A stretch of DNA of 64,000 nt from Luteimonas suaedae (GTDB lineage: Bacteria; Pseudomonadota; Gammaproteobacteria; Xanthomonadales; Xanthomonadaceae), in NCBI RefSeq assembly GCF_008312895.1, contig NZ_VSSP01000001.1, forward strand, positions 434,001 to 498,000, given 5' to 3'. This document shows, piece by piece, positions 55,384 through 64,000 of this stretch. The position numbers and the translations under genes were made by a program. The notes beneath the pieces were generated by a model that saw only the letters and a list, made by a program, of their open reading frames with translations, did not search any database and was not told the origin of the DNA. Position 1 is the first letter of the stretch. Every line of letters begins with the position of its first letter.

Positions 55384-55412
55384 AATCTAGGTCGTTGCCG
55401 AGGTGGGATAAA
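55384..55412 (-). promoter_or_regulatory. Predicted azoR promoter
   Basis: On the minus strand TTTATC (55412-55407) and TAGATT (55389-55384) are 17 bases apart, 44 bases before the azoR start codon. It is interleaved with the opposite LysR promoter. Confidence 0.6.
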
Positions 55413-55423
55413 CATGCTTTAAT
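55395..55423 (+). promoter_or_regulatory. Predicted lysR-type gene promoter
   Basis: TTGCCG (55395-55400) and TTTAAT (55418-55423) are 17 bases apart, 32 bases before the LysR start. It overlaps the azoR promoter, the usual layout when a LysR regulator controls itself and its divergent target. The near-palindrome ATAAACATGCTTTAAT (55408-55423) is a candidate contact site. Confidence 0.6.
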
Positions 55424-55455
55424 GCCACGCATCGTTCTATTCATGGGAAACGGTC

Positions 55456-56472
55456 ATGCAGGACCTCAACGATCTCTACTATTTCGCCGTGGTCGTCGAA
55501 CACGGTGGTTTCGCGGCGGCGGAGCGGGCGTTGGGCATTCCCAAGTCGCGCCTGAGCCGGCGCATCAGCCAGCTCGAGAACGACCTCGGGGTACGCCTGC
55601 TGCAGCGTTCCACGCGCCGCTTCGCCGTCACCGACGTCGGCCAGAGCGTCTACCGGCACGCGCAGTCGATGCTGGCCGAGGCCTCGGCGGCACGCGAGGT
55701 GGTCGATCGCCTCAGCGCCGAGCCGCGCGGCGTGGTGCGGGTCAGCGTGCCGGTCGGCATCGCCCAGCAGTCGATGCCCAAGCTGCTGCCGGACTTCCTG
55801 GCCAAGTACCCGCAGGTGCGGGTGCAGATGCACGTCAGCAACCGTCGCGTCGACGTCATCAACGAAGGCTTCGACGTCGCCATCCGGGTGCGCTCGAAGC
55901 TCGACGACGACGGCAGCCTGATCATGCGCAGCTTCGGCCAGATCCAGGAGCTGCTGGTCGCCAGCCCGAAGTACCTCGACCGCGCCGGCCGCCCGCGCAC
56001 GCCGGACGAGCTGAAGGACCACACCACCATGACCATGGGCGAGGACGAGGTGCGGCAGCGCTGGGACCTGCAGGGCAGCGACGGCCAGGTCAGCCGGGTC
56101 GAGCTCAAGCCGCGCGTGGCCGGGTTCGACTTCCCGATGCTGATGGCGCTGGCACGGCAGGGCCTGGGCATCACCATGCTGCCGGAAACCCTGTGCGCGG
56201 ACGCGGTGCGCAGCGGCGAGTTCGAGGTGGTGCTGCCGGACTGGCGCCTGCCGCAGGGCATCGCCCACGCGGTGTTCGCCTCGCGCCGCGGGCTGTTGCC
56301 GGCGGTGCGGGTGTTCATCGATCATCTCGCCGAGGCGCTGCCGCCGTTGATCGAGGAGTCCAGCCTCAACTGCAAGCACTGCGGCAAGACTCCGGAGATC
56401 GAGCAGAGCAAGCTGGCCGCGCGGCAGCGCGAAGAGGCGCCGGCGGAAACCTCACATGCGACAATCCGCTGA
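55456..56472 (+). CDS. LysR-family transcriptional regulator
   Basis: A 338-residue regulator: winged helix-turn-helix (about 1-62; GGFAAAERALGIPKSRLSRRI, LGVRLLQRSTRRF) and a periplasmic-binding-like effector domain (about 90-295). The C-terminal extension (about 300-338) carries a Cys pair in SLNCKHCGKTP, which could bind metal or form a disulfide and fits redox or quinone sensing. Divergent from azoR with a 115-base shared region. Confidence 0.92.
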   Translation: MQDLNDLYYFAVVVEHGGFAAAERALGIPKSRLSRRISQLENDLGVRLLQRSTRRFAVTDVGQSVYRHAQSMLAEASAAREVVDRLSAEPRGVVRVSVPVGIAQQSMPKLLPDFLAKYPQVRVQMHVSNRRVDVINEGFDVAIRVRSKLDDDGSLIMRSFGQIQELLVASPKYLDRAGRPRTPDELKDHTTMTMGEDEVRQRWDLQGSDGQVSRVELKPRVAGFDFPMLMALARQGLGITMLPETLCADAVRSGEFEVVLPDWRLPQGIAHAVFASRRGLLPAVRVFIDHLAEALPPLIEESSLNCKHCGKTPEIEQSKLAARQREEAPAETSHATIR

Positions 56473-56504
56473 CGCTGGCGGGCTTGTTCCGCGCATCCGG
56501 ATCC

Positions 56505-56594
56505 GGAGAGATGGCCGAGCGGTTTAAGGCACCGGTCTTGAAAACCGGCGTGGCAGCGATGCCACCGTGGGTTCGAATCCCACTCTCTCCGCCA
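56505..56594 (+). tRNA. tRNA-Ser (TGA)
   Basis: A 90-nt class II tRNA with acceptor GGAGAGA/TCTCTCC, anticodon stem CCGGT/ACCGG around CTTGAAA (anticodon TGA, codon TCA), a long variable arm (CGTGGCAGCGATGCCACC) and T-loop GTTCGAATC. The CCA end is encoded. It starts 32 bases after the LysR gene. Confidence 0.97.
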
Positions 56595-56604
56595 CACCCG
56601 CAAG

Positions 56605-56624
56605 CGCCCCGCGAGGGGCGTTTT
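56605..56624 (+). terminator. Rho-independent terminator of tRNA-Ser
   Basis: Stem CGCCCC/GGGGCG with loop GCGA, followed by TTTT, starts 10 bases after the tRNA. Confidence 0.85.
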
Positions 56625-56691
56625 GCCTATAACGCGAGACTCGTCCTGGGCGCGAATCCCCACGGAGGAGGGTGGAGAAGAGCCTTTGCCG

Positions 56692-56722
56692 CGGATTGCA
56701 CGGATGAACGCGGACAAGGCAA
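56692..56722. repeat. CCGCGGAT-family solo half-repeat
   Basis: CCGCGGATTGCACGGATGAA with CGCGGA after it, in the 223-base gap between the tRNA-Ser terminator and the M28 peptidase gene. No gene is seen in that gap. Confidence 0.6.
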
Positions 56723-56847
56723 ATCGAAGATGACGTTGAGCAATGTCGAACGTCCTCTCCCCTGCACGTGGTGGAGAGCGATTGGCGCAGTTCGATCCCT
56801 ATCGCCGGTTGGGGATCTATCCGCGTTGACCGTCTCGAAAACGCACC

Positions 56848-57765
56848 TCAGTCGGCACGCGGCATCGCCGCGTCCCAGCGCCGCAGCGCGTCTTCGACCA
56901 CATCGACTCCACGCGCCACGGCGACCGCGTCGATCTGTTCGACGGTGTCGGCGGGGGAGTGGATGACCTGCATCACCTTGGGCAGGGGGTCGGGACGCTG
57001 GCCGTCGTACATGGCGAGGATCGACGGGATCTCGTCGCCGCCAACCAGCGAGTAGGACACCGCCGGCCAGCCGGCGTCGAGGAAGGCACGGTGGTCGGTC
57101 GGCGGGTATTGCTCGCCCGGGGCGAATCCGGTTCCGGCGGCCGCGGCCGCGGCGGCGCTGTCGGCGACCAGGCGGTGGGCCGGGTCCGGCGTCATCATCC
57201 ACAGCGTGTCGCCCCAGCCGAAGACGTCGAAGTTGACGTAGAGCGCAGGGCGTTCGCCGCCTTCGGCGACGTAGGCCTTGGAGCCGAGCAGGCCTGCTTC
57301 CTCCAGGTCCCAGAAGGCAACCGCGACGCGATGATGCGCGAGCGGGCGGTCGTGCAGGCGTTGTGCAAGCGCCAGGACGACCGCCGCGCCGGAGGCGTTG
57401 TCGGTGGCGCCGTCGCCCTGGTCGACGCGGTCGGCATGTGCGCCGAGCAGCAGCAAGGGCGCGTCGTCCTTGCCGCTCACGATGGCGGTCAGGTTGGTTC
57501 CGGAGCGATCGCCGCTGTCGAAGGCGGTGTCCGCCGGTGCCAAGCCGATCGCCTGCATGCGCTGCCGGATCGCGCCCAGACGGGCGACGTTGTCGCCGGC
57601 GCTCGCGATCGCGGCGACGTCCGCACGCCAGCTGTCGCCGGCGCCCGGTGCGGTGACCGTCGCGGCCGGTTGCCGGCTCCCGTCGTCGGTGGCGGAGCGG
57701 TCGCATGCGATCAGCAGCGCGAGGGCGGCGAGGGCGGCGGCGAGGTGGCGGTACGGGTCGCGCAT
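56848..57765 (-). CDS. M28-family zinc metallopeptidase lipoprotein
   Basis: A 305-residue lipoprotein (lipobox LIAC near 22) of the dizinc aminopeptidase family. Metal ligands are visible in LGAHADRVDQGDGATDNASG (His, then bridging Asp), DLEEAGLLGSKAY (catalytic Glu and ligand Glu), YVNFDVFGWGD (Asp) and QVIHSPADT (His). It probably removes N-terminal residues from peptides in the periplasm. ATG 57765 starts the signal peptide; an upstream ATG would bury it. Confidence 0.9.
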   Translation of the reverse strand: MRDPYRHLAAALAALALLIACDRSATDDGSRQPAATVTAPGAGDSWRADVAAIASAGDNVARLGAIRQRMQAIGLAPADTAFDSGDRSGTNLTAIVSGKDDAPLLLLGAHADRVDQGDGATDNASGAAVVLALAQRLHDRPLAHHRVAVAFWDLEEAGLLGSKAYVAEGGERPALYVNFDVFGWGDTLWMMTPDPAHRLVADSAAAAAAAGTGFAPGEQYPPTDHRAFLDAGWPAVSYSLVGGDEIPSILAMYDGQRPDPLPKVMQVIHSPADTVEQIDAVAVARGVDVVEDALRRWDAAMPRAD

Positions 57766-57859
57766 GTTCGGATGTCCCCGGTGCAGGATGTGCAGGAAGT
57801 CGCCAGTCTGCACGATCGCGACGTGCGCCGCGATGGCCGAATGATGCGATCATTCGCGC

Positions 57860-58753
57860 ATGCACGCACCGCACCTGCCGCCGCCCGCCACGCTGCGACG
57901 ACTGCTCGGTCTGGGCATCGTGGTGCTGGGTCTGTTCGCGATGCTGCAGTCGTTCTGGCGGATGTTGCAGTCGCAGTACCCGGAGCCGGTATTCGAGGCG
58001 TTCCTGGCAGGTTCGATGGCGGCGGTCGCGACCGCGCTGGGCACGCTGCCGGTGTGGTTTTCGCAGCGCCTGTCCGACCGTGTGCTCGACAGCCTGTTCG
58101 GCTTCGGCGCCGGGGTGATGCTGGCGGCGGTGTCGTTCTCGTTGATCGTGCCGGGCATCGAGGTCGCGCGGGCCGAAGGCACCGGTCCCTGGGGCGCGGG
58201 CGCGATCGTCGGGGGCGGGATACTGCTCGGTGCCGCGGTGCTCCTGCTGGTCGAGCGCTGGGTGCCGCACGAGCATTTCATCAAGGGCGTCGAAGGCCAG
58301 CGCGCGCAGACGTTGCGCCGCAGCTGGCTGTTCGTGTTCGCGATCGTGCTGCACAACATTCCGGAAGGTTTGGCGATCGGCGTCGCCTATGCCGGATCGC
58401 ACGCGGCCAACGCCAGCACGCTGGCGACCGGCATCGCGATCCAGGACATCCCGGAAGGCCTGGTGGTGGCGGTGGCGCTGATCGCCGCCGGATACCGCCG
58501 CGCCACCGCGATCACCATCGGCATGCTGTCGGGCATCGTCGAGCCCATGGCGGCGGTGTTCGCGGCGATGGTGATCGGCGTTTCCAAGCTGCTGCTGCCC
58601 TGGGGGCTCGCGTTCGCGGCGGGCGCAATGCTGTTCGTCATCAGCCACGAGATCATTCCCGAATCGCACCGCAAGGGTCATGAGGCTTCCGCCACCGGCG
58701 GCCTGATGCTTGGGTTCGTGCTGATGCTGCTGCTGGATACCGCACTGGTCTGA
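57860..58753 (+). CDS. ZIP-family metal transporter
   Basis: A 297-residue membrane protein with eight or more helices. The ZIP metal-binding motifs are present in helices 4 and 5: VLHNIPEGLAIG near 166-177 and IAIQDIPEGLVVA near 192-204; the loop before them has HEH. It would import zinc or a similar divalent metal. Divergent from the M28 peptidase gene, itself a zinc enzyme. Confidence 0.93.
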   Translation: MHAPHLPPPATLRRLLGLGIVVLGLFAMLQSFWRMLQSQYPEPVFEAFLAGSMAAVATALGTLPVWFSQRLSDRVLDSLFGFGAGVMLAAVSFSLIVPGIEVARAEGTGPWGAGAIVGGGILLGAAVLLLVERWVPHEHFIKGVEGQRAQTLRRSWLFVFAIVLHNIPEGLAIGVAYAGSHAANASTLATGIAIQDIPEGLVVAVALIAAGYRRATAITIGMLSGIVEPMAAVFAAMVIGVSKLLLPWGLAFAAGAMLFVISHEIIPESHRKGHEASATGGLMLGFVLMLLLDTALV

Positions 58754-58865
58754 ATGGGCGTGCGATACCACCCGGGGCGATGCCCTGGCACGCGCACGCT
58801 TGCGGGCGGGCGGCGCTGGCGCTAGCCTGCGATAGGGGATACCAGATCAAGGGGCAGGGACAAGG

Positions 58866-59513
58866 ATGACCATCCGTATTTACATCGTGGACGACCATGC
58901 GCTCGTGCGTACGGGAATGCGCATGATTCTGGCAGGCGAATCCGACATCGAAGTGGTCGGCGAGGCCGAAAACGGCGAGACGGCACTGCCCGAGATCCGC
59001 AGGCTCAAGCCGGATGTGGTGCTGTGCGATCTGCACCTGCCCGGCGTCAGCGGACTCGAGGTGACCGAGCGCATCGTCAAGGGCGATTACGGCCCACGCG
59101 TGATCGTGGTGTCGGTGCTCGAGGACGGGCCGATGCCCAAGCGTCTGATCGAGGCCGGTGCGTCAGGCTATGTCGGCAAGGGCGGCGATGCCGGCGAACT
59201 GCTGCGCGCGGTGCGCTCGGTGTCGGCGGGCAAGCGCTACCTGTCCAGCAGCATCGCGCAGAACCTGGCGCTGTCGGGGCTCGACGGCGTCGAAAGTCCG
59301 TTCGACATGCTGTCGGCGCGCGAGCTCGAGATCGCCATGCTGCTGATGCAGGGATTGCGGCAGGAGCAGATCGCCAAGCGGCTCAGCGTGAGCGCGAAGA
59401 CGATCAACACGCACAAGACGCGCATGTTCGACAAGTTGCAGATCAGCGATACGATCGCGCTGGCGCGGCTGGCCAGTCAGTACGGATTGAGCGATCCCGC
59501 GCAGACGCTGTAG
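58866..59513 (+). CDS. GacA/UvrY-type response regulator
   Basis: A 215-residue NarL/FixJ regulator: receiver domain (about 1-120; acid pair IVDDH, phospho-acceptor Asp in VVLCDLHLPG near 54, Lys in GYVGKG) and LuxR-type helix-turn-helix (about 148-205; LSARELEIAMLLMQGLRQEQIAKRLSVSAKTINTHKTRMFDKL in parts). SPF-x-LS-REL-I before the DNA-binding domain is typical of GacA/UvrY. A sensor kinase gene is not adjacent. It ends 24 bases from the convergent rne. Confidence 0.88.
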   Translation: MTIRIYIVDDHALVRTGMRMILAGESDIEVVGEAENGETALPEIRRLKPDVVLCDLHLPGVSGLEVTERIVKGDYGPRVIVVSVLEDGPMPKRLIEAGASGYVGKGGDAGELLRAVRSVSAGKRYLSSSIAQNLALSGLDGVESPFDMLSARELEIAMLLMQGLRQEQIAKRLSVSAKTINTHKTRMFDKLQISDTIALARLASQYGLSDPAQTL

Positions 59514-59537
59514 GCGCCTGCGCGGGACCTGTTGCCG

Positions 59538-62500
59538 TCAAGCGCTACGGAAGCGTTCGTCGCGGTCGTGGCTGGTTTCTTCCGCGGTTTCGTCTTCGTC
59601 GGACGTCTTCTCTTCCTGTCCGGCGCCTTCGGTGAGGGCGTTGGCGGCGGTTTCGGCCGGTTCCGCTGCGACACCGTCGAACAGTCCGGGCGTGCGCGCC
59701 GGCTCCGGCGATGCCGCCGGTTCGGCACTTTCCGCGGCCCGATCGGCCGGGGCCGAAGTCACGGGTGCCGAGTGTTCGGTCGCGGGGGCGGCGGATCGCG
59801 GCGCCTCGGCCATCGCATCCGGTGTCGGCGGTGCCGATTCGGTGACCTCCGGCGGCGCGGCAGGCGCGGGCGTCGGTGTCGGTGAAGCGGTGACCGGCGG
59901 TGCAGCAGAGGCGGTTGCCTCGGCAGCGGATTCGGTCGTTTCCGGTGTCGCCTCGGCAGAGGGCGCTTCGCGGTCTTCGATGGCCGCCGGAGCGCTCATG
60001 ACCGATGCGGACTGCCCGCCCTGCGCGTTGTCGGATGCAGGAGGAGCCGTGGGCGCGCTCGTGGTGGGCGTGGTTTCCGGAGTGGTGTCCGGCGAGGGTG
60101 CGGCTTCCGGCTCCACGACGGAACCCGCGACCGCGGCGACGCTCGGCGCGGCGTCAGGCTTGCGCGCCGACGGCGGCCTGGACTTCGGCATGTCGTCGAA
60201 ATCGAATTCCGGCTGGCTGTCGTCGACCTCCGCCACCGGCTCCGAGCCGGCCTCGTCGATGTCGGCCGCAGCCGAATCGGTATCGCCGCCGCCACGACGA
60301 CGGCGACGACCGCCGCGACGTCCGCGACGACGACGGCCACCGGCTTCGCCGCCGGACTGGGTGCCTTCCTCGCCGGGCGCGGTGCCGGCGATCGCCTTGT
60401 CCTCGGACCCGGCGTCTTCCTGCGCGGCGGGTGCCGCGGCCGGCGGAACCTCGTCACGAATCGCTTCGGAAGGCGCAGACGGCTTCGCCGCGGTCGTGGC
60501 GGCGGTCTCCTCGCGCTCCTTGCGGGCCGGCTCGACCGCGGCGTCTTCGGCTGCCGCGGCATCGCGGCGCGATTCACCGCGGCCCTGTCCCTTGCGCCTG
60601 GGCTGCCGCGGCGCCTTCGGCTCCTGCTTCTGCGGCGCGACCTGGCCCTTGTCGGCCTGCTGGTCGGCCTCCGGCTTCTCCTCGCGCGCCTGCTTGGCGT
60701 CCTGCTTCTGGCCCCGCCGCGGCTCTTCGCGGCGCTTGCCGTCGCGGCCCTGTCGACCGCCGCCGCGGCGTTGCCCGGAACGCTCGCCGCGCTCGGCTTG
60801 ATCGCCGCGGGTGCCACGCGAAGACGATCGCTGCGGCGTCGGCGTGGCCGTTTCAGTGGCCGGTGGTGCTGCGAAAACACGCTTGAGCCAAGCCATGAAT
60901 CCGCCGCTCGCGGGGACCGCGGCCGGTGCCGGCGGCGCAGCCGCGATCGGTGCCGGTTCCTCGCGCGGTTCGCGAATCGGAGCGGGCTGGGCCGGCTGCA
61001 CGTTGGTCACCGCGGCGGGTGGCGGCACGTTGAGGTTGGATTTGCTCAGCGCAATCGTCGCCAGCCTGCGCGGCGTGCCGCGCTGGTAGCTGGGCTTGCT
61101 GGTTTCCTCGCCGAGCTCGTTCTCGCGGATACGGGTGACTTCGTAGTGCGGGGTCTGCAGCTGGTCGTCGGCGACGATCACGATCGGCGCGTCGTGGCGG
61201 CCTTCGATCTCGGCCAGTGCGCGGCGCTTTTCGTTGAGCAGGTAGTTGGCGATCTCGGTCGGCGCCTGCACCAGCACCTGGCCGGTGTTGTCCTTCATCG
61301 CGTGCTCCTCGGCCACGCGCAGGATCGATAGCGACAGCGACTCGATGCTGCGCATGCGGCCGTGGCCTTCGCAGCGCGGGCAGACGATCTGGCTGGATTC
61401 GCCCAGGCTGGCGCGCAGGCGCTGCCGCGACATTTCCATCAGGCCGAACTTGGAGATCCGACCCAGCTGCACGCGTGCGCGGTCTTGCTTGAGCGCGTTC
61501 TGCAGCCGGTTCTCGACCTCGCGCTGGTGCTTGTTCGACGACATGTCGATGAAGTCGATCACCACCAGCCCGCCGAGGTCGCGCAGGCGCAGCTGGCGGG
61601 CCACCTCGTCGGCGGCCTCGAGGTTGGTGTGGAACGCGGTCTCCTCGATGTCGCCGCCCTTGGTGGCGCGCGCCGAGTTGACGTCGACCGCGGTCAGCGC
61701 CTCGGTCTGGTCGATCACCAGTGCGCCGCCGGACGGCAGGCGGATAGTGCGCTCGTAGGCGTTCTCGATCTGCGACTCGATCTGGAAACGGTTGAACAGC
61801 GGGACGTCGTCGGTGTAGTGCTTGAGCTTGCGCAGGTTGTGCGGCATCACCTGCTCGACGAACTCGCGCGCCTCGTCATACATCTTGTCGTCGTCGACCA
61901 GGATCTCGCCGATGTCGGCGCGCATGTAGTCGCGCAGGGCGCGGGTGATCAGGCGCGACTCCTGGTAGATCAGGAACGGCGACGGCCTGCCCAGCGCCGC
62001 CTCGGCGATCGCGCGCCAGATGCTGAGCAGGTAGTCCAGGTCCCACTGCAGCTCCTCGGCATCGCGGCCGACGCCGGCGGTGCGGATGATCACCCCCATC
62101 TCGTCGGGGATGTTCAGCTTGTCCATCGCCTCCTTGAGCGCGGCGCGGTCATCGCCCTCGATCCGGCGCGAGACGCCGCCGGCGGTGGGCGAGTTCGGCA
62201 TCAGCACCATGTAGCGGCCGGCCAGCGAGATGAACGTGGTCAGGGCGGCGCCCTTGTTGCCGCGCTCTTCCTTCTCGACCTGGACCACGACCTCCTGGCC
62301 CTCGCGCAGCAGCTCCTTGATCCCGGCGTTGCGGTGATCGGCGCCGGCCTGGTAGTAGTCGCGGGAGATTTCCTTCAGCGGCAGGAAGCCGTGGCGCTCG
62401 GCGCCGTACTCGACGAAGGCCGCTTCCAGCGAAGGCTCGAGCCGGGTGATGCGGCCCTTGTAGATGTTGGACTTCTTCTGTTCCTGCGACGGTTGCTCGA

Positions 62501-62585
62501 TATCGATGTCGTAGAGCGTCTGGCCGTCGACGATGGCGACGCGCAGTTCTTCTGCCTGCGTCGCATTGATCAGCATGCGTTTCAT
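59538..62585 (-). CDS. rne: Ribonuclease E
   Basis: A 1015-residue endoribonuclease that starts mRNA decay and matures rRNA and tRNA. The catalytic half has an S1 domain (about 37-120), the DNase-I-like site with Asp in [10 protein letters not shown] near 303 and [10 protein letters not shown] near 345, and the zinc-link CPRCEGHG near 403. [11 protein letters not shown] near 560 is the membrane-binding amphipathic helix. The C-terminal half is disordered: Arg-rich RNA-binding tracts (about 590-670 and 760-780, with [17 protein letters not shown]) and long Ala/Pro/Glu/Thr stretches. ATG 62585 matches the [10 protein letters not shown] start. Confidence 0.96.
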   Translation of the reverse strand: MKRMLINATQAEELRVAIVDGQTLYDIDIEQPSQEQKKSNIYKGRITRLEPSLEAAFVEYGAERHGFLPLKEISRDYYQAGADHRNAGIKELLREGQEVVVQVEKEERGNKGAALTTFISLAGRYMVLMPNSPTAGGVSRRIEGDDRAALKEAMDKLNIPDEMGVIIRTAGVGRDAEELQWDLDYLLSIWRAIAEAALGRPSPFLIYQESRLITRALRDYMRADIGEILVDDDKMYDEAREFVEQVMPHNLRKLKHYTDDVPLFNRFQIESQIENAYERTIRLPSGGALVIDQTEALTAVDVNSARATKGGDIEETAFHTNLEAADEVARQLRLRDLGGLVVIDFIDMSSNKHQREVENRLQNALKQDRARVQLGRISKFGLMEMSRQRLRASLGESSQIVCPRCEGHGRMRSIESLSLSILRVAEEHAMKDNTGQVLVQAPTEIANYLLNEKRRALAEIEGRHDAPIVIVADDQLQTPHYEVTRIRENELGEETSKPSYQRGTPRRLATIALSKSNLNVPPPAAVTNVQPAQPAPIREPREEPAPIAAAPPAPAAVPASGGFMAWLKRVFAAPPATETATPTPQRSSSRGTRGDQAERGERSGQRRGGGRQGRDGKRREEPRRGQKQDAKQAREEKPEADQQADKGQVAPQKQEPKAPRQPRRKGQGRGESRRDAAAAEDAAVEPARKEREETAATTAAKPSAPSEAIRDEVPPAAAPAAQEDAGSEDKAIAGTAPGEEGTQSGGEAGGRRRRGRRGGRRRRRGGGDTDSAAADIDEAGSEPVAEVDDSQPEFDFDDMPKSRPPSARKPDAAPSVAAVAGSVVEPEAAPSPDTTPETTPTTSAPTAPPASDNAQGGQSASVMSAPAAIEDREAPSAEATPETTESAAEATASAAPPVTASPTPTPAPAAPPEVTESAPPTPDAMAEAPRSAAPATEHSAPVTSAPADRAAESAEPAASPEPARTPGLFDGVAAEPAETAANALTEGAGQEEKTSDEDETAEETSHDRDERFRSA

Positions 62586-63034
62586 GATGCGTTCCTCGCG
62601 CGCTGCTACCGCGCGGAACGCCGTGGGCGTTTCGCCTCTGGAGACTGCCAACTGCGCCAGCGGACCCTCGCGGATCCTCGGCGGGGCGATGGACCGCCCC
62701 GCGCCGCGGCGCGGCTTCAGGTTTTCCAGCGCTGCAACACCACGGCATGCCGCGGGAGCGCTTCTGTTCTCAGTTCAATCTGTTGCAGGGCCGGCGGCGG
62801 CTTTCGGCTTTGGCGTGAGCGCCGCGCGGGACATGTTCAACTCCGGACCCAAAGGGACCGGGCGATGGCCGGGACTGCCGCTGAGCCGCTAACATGTCCA
62901 CCCCGGGGGTGGTGGCCGCGCACTGCATCGGGATCGCGGGAGGTGGGCTTTCGGCCCGGTTTGTCCGGTTGCATGCCGCCAGAGCGGCGTGCGGGACAAC
63001 TCCCTGCGAAATCAGACCCTTATCTCGCGCGGTG
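62586..63034 (-). promoter_or_regulatory. rne: Long structured leader of rne
   Basis: The 472-base region between rne and the divergent rluC has no gene. On the rne side it contains arms GGACATGTT (62829-62837) and AACATGTCC (62891-62899) that close a branched domain holding smaller GC-rich stems, and other hairpins nearer the start. In E. coli a long rne leader folds into hairpins by which RNase E controls its own mRNA; this leader is of similar length, and the same logic is inferred here. Confidence 0.5.
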
Positions 63035-63043
63035 AGTGTAGCA
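63035..63043 (-). promoter_or_regulatory. Candidate extended -10 promoter of rne
   Basis: TGCTACACT on the minus strand is an extended -10 element, but no good -35 precedes it. It is 450 bases before the rne start codon and 15 bases from the rluC start. Confidence 0.35.
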
Positions 63044-63057
63044 GATCAAAACCGCCC

Positions 63058-64000
63058 ATGACCCATTCAGACTCCCCGGCGCCTCCGTCCGGCGGTGCCC
63101 GCACCGTGCAGGTGCCGGCCGACCGCGCCGGCCAGCGGCTCGACAACTTCCTGCTCGGCCAGCTCAAGGGGGCGCCGCGCAGCCTGGTGTACAAGCTGGT
63201 CCGTTCCGGCCAGGTGCGGGTCAACGGCGGCCGCGCCAAGGCCGAGCGCAAGCTCGAGGACGGCGACGCGGTCCGCATTCCGCCGGTGCGCCTGGAGGAT
63301 CCGGCGCAGCGGGGCAGCCCGGCGAAGGGCCTGCTGGCCGCGGTCGACGCCGCGGTCGTATTCGAGGATGCGCGCCTGCTGGCGCTGAACAAGCCGATCG
63401 GGCTGGCGAGCCATGGTGGCAGCGGGATCAGTTTCGGTGCCATCGAGACCCTGCGCGCGTTGCGGCCCGACGCGACCCTGGAACTGGTGCATCGTCTCGA
63501 TCGCGACACCTCCGGGCTGCTGCTGGTGGCGAAGAAGCGCTCCGCGCTGACCGAGCTGCAGGCGCTGATGCGGGCCGACGCCGGCATCGCCAAGCGCTAT
63601 CTGGCGCTGCTGGTCGGGCGCATGCCCGACGGCGTGATGAGCGTCGACGCACCGCTGCACGTCGGCCTGCGCCAGGGCGGCGAACGCCATGTGCAGGTCA
63701 ACCCCGCCGGCAAGCCCTCGCTGAGCCATTTCAAGGTGCTCGAGCGCCGTGGCGGCCATTCCTGGTGCGAGGTCCGGATCGCCACCGGACGCACCCACCA
63801 GATCCGCGCCCATGCACAGCACATCGGCCATCCGGTCGCCGGCGACGACAAGTACGGCGACGCCGAGGTCAACCGCCGCCTGCGCGAACGGGCCGGAATG
63901 AGGCGGATGTGCCTGCACGCGGCGTCGCTCGAGTTCGCGCTCGACCAGGGACGTGCGCCGTACATGCTGCATGCGCCGCTGCCGCCGGACCTCACGGCCG
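63058..64000 (+). CDS. rluC: Ribosomal large subunit pseudouridine synthase, RluC-type (3' end outside window)
   Basis: The first 314 codons of an RluA-family synthase. An S4 RNA-binding domain (about 18-80; RAGQRLDNFLLGQLKGAPRS, VYKLVRSGQVRVNG) precedes the catalytic domain, which has the nucleophile Asp in LVHRLDRDTSGLLL near 145, RYLALLVG, and ATGRTHQIRAHAQHIGHPVAGD. RluC modifies three uridines of 23S rRNA; divergence from rne, as in enterobacteria, supports RluC over other RluA members. The frame is open to the window edge, with perhaps only a few codons missing. Confidence 0.93.
   Translation, partial: MTHSDSPAPPSGGARTVQVPADRAGQRLDNFLLGQLKGAPRSLVYKLVRSGQVRVNGGRAKAERKLEDGDAVRIPPVRLEDPAQRGSPAKGLLAAVDAAVVFEDARLLALNKPIGLASHGGSGISFGAIETLRALRPDATLELVHRLDRDTSGLLLVAKKRSALTELQALMRADAGIAKRYLALLVGRMPDGVMSVDAPLHVGLRQGGERHVQVNPAGKPSLSHFKVLERRGGHSWCEVRIATGRTHQIRAHAQHIGHPVAGDDKYGDAEVNRRLRERAGMRRMCLHAASLEFALDQGRAPYMLHAPLPPDLTA

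Overview
The window is a high-GC (about 70%) chromosomal segment of a gammaproteobacterium, most probably a member of the Lysobacteraceae (Xanthomonadaceae; Lysobacter- or Luteimonas-like). The reasons are the gene orders seen here (TrpR-like regulator plus hisGDCBHAFIE; mtnB/mtnD/mtnC; serC-pheA-hisC-aroA; pstSCAB-phoU; rne divergent from rluC), a CRP/Clp-type operator, and many short palindromic repeats between genes. The genus cannot be fixed from the sequence alone. No phage, insertion sequence, integron or CRISPR array is visible.

Layout. 1-4572: a truncated exported protein with a CRP/Clp site, tRNA-Pro, hisS, and an enlarged histidine ammonia-lyase coupled to a small membrane protein. 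4573-5313: a gene-free stretch with a cluster of tetraloop hairpins. 5259-13108: the histidine operon behind a TrpR-family regulator whose promoter and a palindromic operator are readable. 13340-18226: a membrane diguanylate cyclase, a phosphoesterase, a C13-type cysteine peptidase and a small monooxygenase. 18230-20502: methionine salvage (mtnC, mtnD, mtnB). 20654-25130: three sodium-coupled transporters in a row (NSS, NhaC, AGCS). 26091-28165: bufA-bufB-bufC, a RiPP-type copper-binding (bufferin/HvfA-like) cluster whose precursor carries two EF-hands. 28439-33305: the phosphate transport operon with a PhoB box, followed at 34918-36879 by the alkaline phosphatase PhoX. 33720-39131: TetR regulator, acyl-CoA-binding protein and a 662-residue fatty acyl-CoA reductase. 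39202-44695: a membrane-tethered endonuclease-fold protein, a phasin, a patatin, a FFLEELY-type protein, a PHA-system protein and an FHA protein. 44680-46535: MsrQ/MsrP periplasmic methionine sulfoxide repair. 46662-51634: serine and aromatic amino acid synthesis with a second hisC. 51678-64000: two TonB-like proteins, serS, azoR/LysR, tRNA-Ser, an M28 peptidase lipoprotein, a ZIP transporter, a GacA/UvrY-type response regulator, RNase E with a long structured leader, and the start of rluC.

Working together. The window is mostly core metabolism. The accessory interest lies in (a) the bufABC cluster, where a hairpin just after bufA contains the ribosome-binding site of bufB and may set the precursor-to-enzyme ratio; (b) the acyl-CoA/fatty alcohol and PHA-associated genes, which suggest storage-lipid metabolism; (c) the phosphate-starvation genes; and (d) at least seven families of intergenic inverted repeats, some inside operons (hisC-hisB, pstB-phoU, mtnC-mtnD, msrP-msrQ) and one nested in another.
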